Positions 1 through 11,500 of a DNA stretch of 64,000 nt are shown here, one piece after another. Both the position numbers and the translations under genes were made by a program. Each line of letters starts with the position of its first letter. Within the stretch, counting starts at the first letter, position 1. The DNA comes from Coprinus comatus (Eukaryota; Basidiomycota; Agaricomycetes; Agaricales; Agaricaceae), in contig JAWPGT010000027.1 of NCBI GenBank assembly GCA_034638255.1, positions 62,001 through 126,000 on the forward strand. The letters are read 5' to 3'. Below the pieces are notes generated by a model. The model saw nothing but the letters and a program-made list of their open reading frames with translations. It ran no database searches and had not been told where the DNA came from.

Positions 1-338
1 GTGGCGTTGGTGCTGGTTTGTAAAGAGGATTATTATGTGTTTAAAATGCCAATATACCGACTCCCGAATCGACTTGTTTGTATGTTGGTTGTACTAGGTT
101 GGATTGTTGTAGTTGGATGATTATGTATATATTGTACTGTTTCGGAAGGCTGACCAACTGGAAAATGTATTCCCATTCCAGTTTTCAAGTATAGTTCAGA
201 AGAGTCGAGTTTAATGAAAAGAAACTTGATGCAATGTAAGGCCTCATTATCATAGTAGTTAATAGTCCATAGATAACTTTAAAGTTTATATACACAGCTG
301 TAATACATATGTAACTAGTAACTCAAGTAAAATAAGAT
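1..338. other. intergenic / 3' flank, no gene seen
   Basis: AT-rich flank downstream of the minus-strand amidase gene. No ORF with recognisable content was seen; it probably holds that gene's 3' UTR and the end of a gene lying outside the window. Confidence 0.5.
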
Positions 339-1716
339 TCAACGAGCAGGATACGACTCCAGCCACACAATTTTACCTCCATCAACTACTGAAGGATCCA
401 TTATACACGTAAAATGTGTGAATTCATTACAAACGGGATACGACTTCATCCAATACTTGATATCATCCACCTCTACATGTCCTTGTTGATTTTTGTTTTT
501 GTTCTTGTCTATTTGTATACCATTACAATCACCCAAGGCATCTACGTCAACTACCAGTGGCGAGGCTGTGACGTTGACTGAAGATGATATTGATGGCATA
601 GTAGTATTACTACTGCTAGCAGAGTCGGTATTCCAGAATTGTTCTATACACATCCGCCTTTCCATACTATTTTCTAGAACCTCTTCAACAGAACCACGGA
701 ATTTTTCTGTTAGTTTACGCCATTTTTCTTGACCCCACGATTCCATAGTTCGATCATGATTTGTAACGGCCAAAAAATCATGCGAGATTTCGGTAGCTTG
801 ATTATGAAGATCTTTTTCTACAACCATGACTTCGTCGGGAGTGCAAAATGTTAGGTAACATGGCGTGGAAGATATTTTAATAAAGAGTTTTTTTAGGGTT
901 TTGAGCGTTGGTGGAGAGGAATGTGATAATAAGAGTGTACGGAGATGACTTGATATTGAAGGCCGGAACCCGAGCAGCATGAGGAATTGGTGCCAGCGGT
1001 GTTGGTATAGCGAGCTAGGAGACGCAAAGGCCGCTCTATAGTTCAAGGATAGCGAAAGTCCGTGTCTGGTTAGTCCATAATGAACGCATAGTAGTGGCAG
1101 TTTAGAACTTGTTATTCGAGGTAGGGGCGAGAACACATACCTAACACCAGTTAAGACTCCAACGTACCCAGCGTATGTTACGGATCTGAAGCATGAGTAA
1201 GCATAAATCTAAGGTAAGTTTGAAGTCTACACGAAAATACCTTGCTATCACTTTGCCACCCCGAACATACTCCACACTAATTATCATCTTCCGCAAAGGT
1301 TCCATATCCCAATCTAACCCTCGAAAGTGAACAATACCAGATGTATTCTGTTCCGAACCTGCATTTGAAACGCGTGCACCACCGCTAGTACATCCAGAAA
1401 ATAAATCCAAGAAGGTGTTGTAAGCCACAACAAGATGTAACGGAATTCCTGTGATACAGGAGATACCCTTCATCTCCTTGGTCTCTTCTTTTGAATATAC
1501 CCTCCTGAGCAAAAGTTTAGCCATAAAGTTACCGAAATTCGGATAGAGCGTAAGTTCTTGGAGCGTTTCTTTGTATAGCCGTACAAGTTGTCCAATTTCC
1601 TTTTTGTAAATCTGACATATGATTCTATGTCGCTCCTTGGGTGGTAAAGCAAGATCGATTTGAAAGACTGGAGGCTGAAGGGGATTTGATTTTGGTGCTT
1701 GTTTTAGTTGGACCAT
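339..1716 (-). CDS. Acid ceramidase / NAAA-like N-terminal-nucleophile amidase
   Basis: Likely hydrolyses an amide bond in a lipid such as ceramide or an N-acylethanolamine. Three exons: 1241-1716, 1141-1185 and 339-1065, with GT..AG introns of 55 and 75 nt, giving about 415 aa. The candidate nucleophile Cys lies in SGCTSGGA, about residue 107. It is followed by HFRGLDWDMEPLR (the family's GR/LDW block), and across the introns the joined frame reads SVTYAGYVGVLTGVRHGLSLSLNYR, a strong family signature. A late FLAVTNHD motif also fits the fold. In this family an internal precursor cut exposes the Cys; I infer that here. No clear signal peptide is visible from the first ATG at 1716, so the start could lie in an unseen upstream exon. 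The Asn/Lys/Gln-rich stretch near the C-terminus looks like an insertion. The family call is firm, the substrate is not. Confidence 0.82.
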
Positions 1717-2005
1717 GAAGGGGGAAGATATGATACCAGATTATTGGATGATTGTAGTCTGAAGAGTATGTATTCGTACTTACGTGTCCCTGGTAACATG
1801 GGCGCTTACATTTCATCAAACTGGGGGATGATACGGAGCGCTGAGATCCACGTCATATATGGAGGGAATCATTACTTTGGTGTCTGGCATCTGCAGACAA
1901 CAGGAAAAGCCACAAGTGACGTTATTATAGTATTATAGCCCTGGTAAGATATCTGCAGACAAACTTACAAGTTTAAGAGACTACATAAGTTAGATATGAT
2001 TAAAA

Positions 2006-5000
2006 TTAGGCTATTCCGTAGTCATCCAGCAGGTACATTGAGAATCCTCCCAATGGGTCGAAAGTATTTATGTCGCCTTTGGTAACTTTAAGGTCCGTGT
2101 TTTCAATGACCTTGTCCTTGGAGTTGTTCTGTGGTACGGCTACTTCATCCACTCCTTTATCTCTTATTTTCTCTCCCTCCCCCAATGTATCATTGGTAAT
2201 AACCATTGTTTGATCTGGTGTTGCTGAAGGCGTAGGTGGTTCACTGGTATTGACAACCGGAGGTGTATCGACAGGTTTCAGTCTGAAAGAACGGTCTAAG
2301 GTGTCCATGAGTGCGATTTTGAACGCTCCCACGATCTCGCTGTTTTCGGTAACAGGGAACCTATTGAGAAGATTCAAAGCGCTTGTCAATAATCGATGAA
2401 TAGCTTCTAGTTCTTCACCCTCTCTATTATTCTGAAGATAAACTACCTCCTCGAGCAAAGAGTAATACATGTTTTGAAGAGATCCGAGAAGTCTTCGAAT
2501 TATGTATTGTTTCAATGAACGCGAAAGCGAGACCTCCGTTAGGATATGTGTGACAGCATCAAGGAGCCGTATGTGGATAGTATGAGTTTGAACTGATTCT
2601 TGAATCATTCGAAGAAAAATCACTATGGTGTCTATAATTCTCAGGTCAGAACATGTCGAGATATCATTGTTTGTTCGCGCACCTATTGAGATTGAGCTGT
2701 ATATCCTTGGTGGGATCATGTCGTGTAGAATATCGCATTCTGCAACATCGATATTCCAGGACGGACGTTTGTAGAGTGAGATAATTACCCTAAGAAGTGT
2801 CTCTGTGAACTTGGAGTTTCGAGAAAGTGTATCAATTGTGCGATCATGGAACCTCTCCAAAGCATGTAGTTTTAGTCCTCCCTCGGGATTCTGAACCCCC
2901 CGAAGATATTTTGCTTCGTTACGAAGAGCCTTCAGAGTGTTTTTCAATGCATTGAAGAAGGTAGGCCCCACTTTCTGCTTCTCATACTCGCTCATTTGAG
3001 TGACCATCCGTCGAGTAGCAATCAAAACACGTTCATGAATAATGTGACGTTCAGCCATGTTTTGCACCACGCCAAAGAAAGCTATAGTCGTGTCTGTGAA
3101 TGAATTGGATGTAAATACAAGTCAGTAATAAATCATAAGATCCGGTTTAACATAATATAAATACGAACCTAATGAGATCTTTTCATCAAAGTGATCTGGC
3201 ATAGAGTTTACGAAATCTTGTATAGCGGTAGTATCCGATGTGTCGATACCTCGGTATAAGGTCAAAAGTATCCCGAGCTGTATATCCATTGATGTAAAGC
3301 CAGTCGCAGAATAGAAAGGTTCTTGTCGAAATTCGTCAATCAAACGCAATAACTGATCACCATTGGGACGATTGGTCAATACTGAATCCAAGGACGGTGA
3401 GGTGAGATAATCATTGGATTCTTCAACGTATACAGCCGCTTCTTGTAATGCTTTCAATGTGTTATTGAAGGCAGTGACAAATGATCTTGGAACGTCTTGC
3501 GACCTCTGATGCGTGTACGTCCATGCACCAGTGATAACAGCTCGAGCAACCTTCAGTATATGACCATCAATGATATGATTATGTGCCATATCCTGAACGA
3601 CTTCCAGATAGGCGATAGCAGTATCTGATAAAATAGATGAGCAAAAACAATTAGAAAATGATATTAAAAACTTGTACATAACACACCTATAGGAATTCCT
3701 GCGCGAATGTGGTGGGGTAATAGTCCATTCACAGTTGCGCGGACGTCCACATCAACAAGGTAGCGTCCATCTGTGTCTTTGTCTGTGTACAGTGCAACAA
3801 ATGTTCTAATACGAATATCATCAGCTGAGAAAGAACTCTCAACTTCAAAATTTGCCAACCCTTCCTGTACCGCGGTTAAATGGTCTCCAAACATGATCTG
3901 GGACTCTAGTCCATAGTCCGAAACCTCAAAACGGACGGAATTTTTAACTGCCTCTTGGATAGGCAAACGCACAGAAGAGTAAACAGCAGAAACCACTCGG
4001 GGATCTTGTCTGTGAGCTTCTCCCACCCAGAAAAGAGCAGATAGTACAGAGTCCTCATTTCGACTACACCAAGAGTCATAATCTACCCAAGTTTTAATGT
4101 TTCCAAGAAACTTGAACCGTTGAAAGAGAGAAAAGAAAGGCCCTATGGTGGAATAAAAGACCCAAGCTTGGGGAGATCGGTAGGGGCATACTGCCAATCT
4201 ACGTAGCCAAGGGGTATGCATAGCCAAAAGTTGTAATGTTGGAAGCATAGAAGTGATGATAATGAATAACAAGGCGAGACCAACAAGGATTGTCACTGGA
4301 ATAGCAGCTATGCTTCTAGATTCCCATAATGTCTCCAGGAAACCAGCAAAGAAAAGCATGACTGAGAATATCAATAGAAGTGGGAGTGAGTTTAATATTG
4401 CAATCACCCCCCACCTCCGAAGACTTTCGTTTCGATGATATTGAAGAATCAAATCATCTCGGTGAGACACTCCTGTAACATCTCGACCAAATTCCCGTAA
4501 CCATTGTAGACATAATATGCCGATGACGACAGAGATGAGACTGATGGTAAGGCTAAGAGCATGAAAGAGGAGGACACGGTGAGTAGATCCCGGAACGGAA
4601 GTTTCCGTCGGATTGAATGCAACAGTTGGTGGATTTCCTTCTGGATTTGACATATTGTGTAGTTGAAGAACAATGGTTTGGAGTAAGATTATATTTCTCT
4701 TCGCCGGGTCATCTTTAGTTGCAAGAACAGCCTCCACAGCGAACGCAGTGATTATAGCAGAGAATAAACCCGCCTTGATGAGAAAAATGCAATGCTGATG
4801 TCATTTATTGAAATCCTTTTACTCGTCGGTTTTGATACTCACAAAGATGAGGAGTTTTTCTACTTCCTCTTTCCAATGATCACATGTTTCCTTTGTGAGC
4901 CTCTCAGCGGCTTGATTACAAGTAGCCCAAGAGTCGCCATATCGATGCTTCAAATATTCGTGGTCCTGAGAACACATCTATCAGTCTTAAACAATCGAAT

Positions 5001-5209
5001 TGCAAACATGTCTTTACCATACATTCACCGAAGAATACAAATCACGATGGTCATTCGTATTAGCTGGAGGAATCTGTTGAGTTGGTACTGCATAAAGTGT
5101 CAGTATATAGTGAAGAAATTGAAATAGGAAAGAGAATTGCTGAAAGAGTTCTCAATCAGTGTATAGTGGAGACCAGTTCCAATCATTCACACCTTACCTT
5201 ACTGCTCAT
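2006..5209 (-). CDS. DUF6535-domain multi-pass membrane protein
   Basis: Family of unknown function, expanded in Agaricomycetes. Six exons fit: 5203-5209, 5023-5087, 4843-4965, 3687-4773, 3169-3624 and 2006-3093, giving about 941 aa. The domain starts with a soluble HRYGDSWATCNQAAERLTKE segment, then KLLIFAGLFSAIITAFAVEA (first membrane helix), a helix with the LCLQWLREFGRDV motif, and two more hydrophobic helices (LLLIFSVMLFFAGFLETLW and TILVGLALLFIIITSMLPTL). This order is typical of DUF6535. The C-terminal half is soluble and helical. It contains two related modules, one per exon, beginning DTAIAYLEVVQDMA and DTTIAFFGVVQNMA, both entered in the same intron phase. The last 100 residues are Pro/Thr/Asp-rich. 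The first exon of only 7 nt (ATG plus four bases) is the least certain part. Confidence 0.83.
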
Positions 5210-5536
5210 ATTCTTCCTGTGCGCATTTTACGTTGGGTGTGTTGAATGACGAATATGTGAGCGGCAAAGATCATCCAGGTCAAGCTCTCAATTTCCCACA
5301 ACTGTGATGCCAGGGCAGGGTCAGGGTTCAACGTTCAACCAACTTAGCGCTTCAGTTGAATCTTGATTAATTGATTGATCAGTGTGCTTGAATTTAGTTA
5401 CTCAATGCTCAAGCAAGGTAGGGGTCAAGAAAACTATAATATACACAAGCCAAACGTGCTGTCATTGGTACAATAAAAACCCATTGAAACGTTACAATAA
5501 CTAAGCGAACATTGAACACAAGAAGCCAATTCAATA
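5210..5536. other. intergenic between two minus-strand genes
   Basis: It holds the likely promoter of the DUF6535 gene and the 3' end of the NTF2-like gene. No further ORF is supported. Confidence 0.5.
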
Positions 5537-8500
5537 CTACAAAGTCAAATCTCGTATAACCATTTCATGCGAAACAATACACATAGGCCACTCGATCGCA
5601 CTACCAAACCAACAATCAGTTTCTCAAAAATGTCTAGAACAAAACAAGCGTACTTTTCCCAAACATTCCTAATCAATACCAAATTATGCGTTACCAAAAA
5701 CGCTTTCTTATTCGCCGTACCTTGGGACCATACGTTGTTTTTATAATATCGAAAACTGGTTTTACTTGGATTTGGATCTTGATTTTGAAATATTCTGATT
5801 CGTTTGGGTTTTTCAACGTTAACCAATTTCCCATGAAAAAACATCCGAGTAAAAGCTTGTTCTCCCCCATTACTATTTCCTCCATTACTTCCTCCTCCAT
5901 TACCTCCAGTTCCAGAACCACCACCAAGTACAGCATCCGGATCAGCATCAACAAAACCAAATGTAATACCATCAGCCTCACTTCCACTACTTCCACTTCC
6001 ACTTCCAGCCCAAGGAACAGTAACCTGAAACTGATACTTCCCTCTAAACATAGACGAAAGTATGAATCCAATGATATGAGGGCTTTTAAACGGCATTTTC
6101 ATTTGCATTCCATCCAAAATCGGAAACTGAGCACCAGCATTTTCAAGCTCATTCGTAAATATTGAAAGTGTGGCATTTTGTGCATATGCTGATTGAATTG
6201 CATCGATACTATTATCGAATGTGTGTATATATCTACAAACCAATCACAAACATTATTAAAACTTCGAGGAAAAAGGTATGTATGAAAACGGTACGTACTT
6301 TCCCAAAAACGCAAGGGCCATCGTTTCTGATTCATTTCTAGGCGAATATAATATTGCATTCGGATCCGGATCCGGATGGTCAGATTCCACATCAGATGAC
6401 GCTTGAGCAGAATTCGGCGTAGGTACAATTGACATGGCTTTTACAGAACTGATAGAGGAATTCAGTTTGGGGATATCGACAGCATCTGTACCAGCTTCAT
6501 TCACGGACGTTGATAAATAACCTGACGGGGTCGACTCCACTGCTAATGCAGCTGTCTTTAGTATTGATTCTTGTACTGGTGTTGACTCTTGCATCATCTT
6601 TGGTTCTTGTGCTGTTTCTTGTATAGGTAACGATTCTTGTACTGATTCTTGTATCAACATTAGCTCTTGTATTAACATCGACGTTGATTCTTGTTCTTGT
6701 ATTGGTGTTGGTGCCGATATTGATATCGAATATGACTTTTGTACCCTTTCTTGCACCAACTTCGACTCGCGTGTAGGTTGTAGTGGTATCGACATTACTG
6801 CTGGAAGCACTGATGGTATAGACAATGATTTTGGTGATGATGGAGGCGATAGTAATGGCAATGGTAAGGCATTTGGCGTAACCAGAATGGAATCATCATT
6901 ACCACCACCACTATCACCAACGCCACTGCCACCATCACCACTACCGTTACCATCTATTGGTGAAGGTGAATGTAATACAGAACGTGAACGTGAACGGGAT
7001 GATGACGATTGTGAGTCTGAATTCGATATCGCTTTTTGTGTATCCTCCACTGGTAAAGAAGAGCTAGAAACTACATCCCCCGAGTCATCACTTCCACCTT
7101 CACCTTCATCTCGTTTCGAACCAGAATTCAAATTTGATGGTGATCTTTGAGTCAGAGGTTGATGCTTAGGATCAACCTTTGAACTAAGAGAGTTTGGAGA
7201 TGTCGAGAACGGTAACAATCCCGTCGTAAACTCCAAATCCAAATCCAAACTACCAGGTCCAAATCTAGACGAATCTGAGGGTGTAGATGAAGGGTGAATC
7301 AAGACAGGTGCAGGTAGATGTGCAGAGGCGAGTGCAGGAGCAACTATAGGTATAGATATCCTCTCAGGTATCTCTGGTGTCGTCAACACAGGTGAAACCA
7401 CAGAAGGTCCTGATTCCGATATACCCATGCCTTCAATACCCTCATTGTCAGGAACGTCCCATAGGCATAGTGATTCATCCCATATTTGTGATACTGGCGG
7501 AGGGGAGATAGGGGTCAAAGCTAGCCTCAAGCTTTCATCAGCTTTCATATCTTCACCTTCATCCTTCAAACCAGATTTCAGCTCCGATTTGGATCTTCGA
7601 GTCGGAGATTTAGATTTAGGTATCACCTCTGAAGGGCTTGGAGAACTTGAAGAAACTGGTACTAATAGTGTAGGATTAAATTCCGAAATGCCCAGTTCCA
7701 ATTCAACAGGTTCTGGCGAGGACGATTTCGGGGGTGGTGTTGGAGAAGGTGCAGGTGTAGGAGTGGAAGCAGGTATAGGCGTAGGAATGGGAGTAGGTGT
7801 AGAAGCAGGTATAGGTATAGAAATGGGAGTAGGTGTAGAACTAGGGGCAGATATCAGTATAGGCGTAGATATCCTCTCCATAGGCTCTGGGGTCTTCAAA
7901 ACCGGTGAAAGCGAAAATCCTTCAATCCCGTCAGACACATCATCCACCTCTTTTATTGTCAAGGATAAAGATTCATCTTGTACAGCTAATGATCCCATCA
8001 CCGTGAAGAAAAACTAGAAATCACCACCCTCAAACTCGAACTCGAACTCGAACTCGGCGGGTCTTCATCCTCATCCTCATCTACTTTCACATTTTGTGAT
8101 TCACCTTCACATTTACCTTCATCGAATTTCGATTTCGAGTCAAGTACTAATCTTGGTCTTGATCTTTGCCTTCGAGTCGGAAGTTCAGGTTTAGACTTTT
8201 TCTCTTCTAGCTGAGATCCTGAATCACCCAAAGAACCAGAAAGGTTTGAAGAGACCGATGCTACTAATCCCATCATACTAGTAGACCCCATGATTCCCAA
8301 ATTCAAACATTCAGGTCCAGGTCCAAGCCCAAGCCCAAACGACAAATTTAGGGGCGGGGAAATAGTAGATGTAGGTGTAGGTATAGGTGTAGTAGGTGCA
8401 GCGGGTACAGGTGCGGGAGAAGGTGCAGGAGAAGAAGGAGAAGGTGCAGGTACAGGTACAGGACTAGGGGATACTTCTGATACCAATGAAACAGTGGAAA

Positions 8501-11500
8501 GTACTAATTCCGGTGTTCCTGTTACAGATGGTATCAATACTCCACAACGCATATCCTCTAAACCTCCTTCTCCTTCCGATCTCTGTCTTCGAGTAGGAAG
8601 TTTAGGTTTAAATTTAAATTCAGGCCGTCCCTTGGAAGAAGAAATTGAAGATGAGGGATGAATAGTTCGAACAACCCCAGGTGTAGGTGCAGGTGTAGGT
8701 GTAGGTGTAGGCGTGGGTGATACATTTACTTTCGAGGATTGTTCTTGACTTTGACTTTGACCTTGATCTTCATCTTGACCTTTATTCAACCCCAACCCCA
8801 TCCCCAAGTCAGATTTAACAACAGGAACAAGTTTTGGTCGCCTTCGAGTGGGAAGTGGAGGTTTAAATTTAATTTGTGTTTGTGATGTTGAAGGTGGTGA
8901 CAAAGGGCTCGAATTTGACAACGAAGGATTTGATAATGAAAAATTTGATAGCGAAGAATTTGGCAATGTCAACAAAAGTTTTGAAGAAGAAGAATTTGAA
9001 GATACTAAATCCAATCCCAGACTCTTCATATTAGATTTAGGTTCAAGATTAGGTCCAGGTCCTACAAGTCCCAAATCACCCAATTTCGAATCTGAAGATG
9101 ATGATGACGAAGGATCAATAACAAGATATCCAGGTCCAAGAGTAGGTGTAGGTGCAATGATAAGTGTAGGTTTAGGTCCAGGGGTAGGTCCAAGTGTTGG
9201 TCCAGGAGTAGGCAATACCACAGGAACAGAAGATAGTGACAAAGACGAAGACGAAGACGAACCCACAGATGAAGAACACAAAGACAAATCCAACAAAGAA
9301 TAAGCAGAAACATCTTGAACATCATTCTCAACAGAACTTCTTCGACTACGACACATTACAGGACTAGAAACTGGAACAATGGTAGAAGTAGAAGTAGAAG
9401 TAGTAGGAATAGAAGTAGGAATAAGGGTAGGAGCAGGATCTGAATTAGATGTAGGAGTATGATCAGACGAATCCATCAGGGTTTCAATTTCTAAAAACAA
9501 AAACAAAAAACAAAAAAATCCGCATTCAAATTCATAGTATATTCAAATTCGCATTCGTACCTGAATTCAAACCCCTAGACGACTCAACCTCTTTCTCCTT
9601 CCCCTTCCCCTTGTTCTTCTCTTTCTCCTCTTCCTTATCTTTATCTTCAACCTTCCCTTCATTACCCTTCTCCTCTCTCTCCATCCTCTTTTTAACTTCC
9701 AACTGAGCCTTCAATTTTGCAAATATCCTAGCCAATTCACAAGGTTTCAATTTCGTTTTCGGTTCTCGTTCCCGTTCTCGTTCTGGCTCCTGTACTGATT
9801 CCAACTCCAACACTCTTTCCACTCCTCCCTCTCCCTCTCTCTCTCCTTCTCCCTCCTCGACTTCCTCCAACACCCCTTCCTCTTCCCAACACCTCGACTC
9901 AAATTTACGTTTCCGTTTAATCGGTGACGAAGTCGACAATGTCAATGACAACGATGGTGATGAAGTCAATTTCAATTCCGACTTTTGATGAATTACACCA
10001 TCACCATCACCATCACCAACCTCAACCTCAACCTCAACCTTTCTCTTCTTCTTTCTCCTCTTCCTTTCCTTTTGATTTCCAAATTCAACTCCACTCCACT
10101 TCCACCTCCAAACCCATACGGAAATTCATCCCGTCCATATTCATATCCATCCTTACCTTTACCTTTACCTTTACCTTCACCTTTACCCTCACCCTCACCT
10201 TTCATTCCAATTCCAATTCCGGATCCAGACTCCTCACTATACGTAATTTCCTTCTTTTCTTTCACCTTCTCTTTCTCTTTCACTTTCTCCTTCACCTTCT
10301 CTTTCGCTTTTTCCTTTAACACCGACTTCAAAGTCGAACTCAATCCTCCTCGACTCTCCATCCCTAACTCAATCTCCTCTAACTCAACCTCCTCCAACTC
10401 AGTTTTTGATTTGATTTGATTTTTGGTTTTGATTTTAGATTTGAAAGTGGGAGTCGATTTGATTGTTGATCTAATAATAGACGTAGGCGTAGGTGTTGGT
10501 GTAGACGTGGTTTTAAGTCTAGACGCAGGTGTAGACATAGGTGTAGGTGTAGGTGTAAGTGTAGGTGTAGATTTTGACCCCAATTTCGCCTTCACCACCG
10601 AATCATGTAACTGATTATTCGAATTATGAGCCATCATTATTATAGATGCTAAACTCGTTACTTCTTCTTCTTCTTCTTCAACCTTAAGAGGAGGTTCTTG
10701 TTCTTCAACTTCATCTTCAAGAAAGGGTTCGAATTCAGGTTCAGGTTCAGGTTCAGGTTCGAGTTCTAGTCCAAATCCAAGTGAAATTTCCGTCAAGGTA
10801 GGCATGGAACTAGTCGTCGTTAACCTGGATACAGATTTGGATTTCGGTTTGGATTTAGATTTTGACGCGAACGCAGGTGTAGGAGTAGATGTAGGTATAG
10901 GTATAGGCGCAAGTGCGTGCGTATCCAGAATCGTAGAACTTGAACCACCATTAAATGATGATGATGTCGAACCGGATTTAACTTTATCCTTCCCCTTCCC
11001 CTTCCCCTTCCCTTTCGTCTTCACCTCTACCTTCCCATTCCCCTTCTTCTTCACCTTTGTTTTTGTATTCGTCTCCGCAACAGAGTTAGAATCGGAATCG
11101 GAATCGGAATTAGAGGTAGAATGAAAATCATCATGTAATTGATTATTCGAATTATGAGCCATCATGATTATAGATGCTAAACTCGGTATTTCTTCAACTT
11201 CAGATTCGGATTCGGATTCGGATTCGGGTTCGAATAATTCAGGCCCATGTTTGAGTTGAGTTTTGGATTTAGGTTGAGTTTCTCGTTTAGGTTTATGTTC
11301 GAGTGTACGTTTGGATGTGAGTTTAGTTTCTCGTTTAGGTTCGGTTTGTATTTCGAGTTCTGGTTCTGGTTCTAATGAAGCAGGTAACAAAGTATCTGAC
11401 CAAACCGGTCTATCACTCGTCCTATATAGAACATTAAATAACAAATAAACAAAAAAGGCGTAAAGTTACATACCATTCAATAGTCAACCCATCATCCCTA

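Noticed and set aside
6887..9303. Long plus-strand ORFs opposite the giant NTF2-like gene
   Set aside because: They are mirror frames of Gly/Val/Glu repeats produced by the coding hexamers on the minus strand, and have no domains or splice signals of their own.
7738..10570. Hexamer arrays as CRISPR-like repeats
   Set aside because: Units are short, degenerate, contiguous and in coding frame, without unique spacers.
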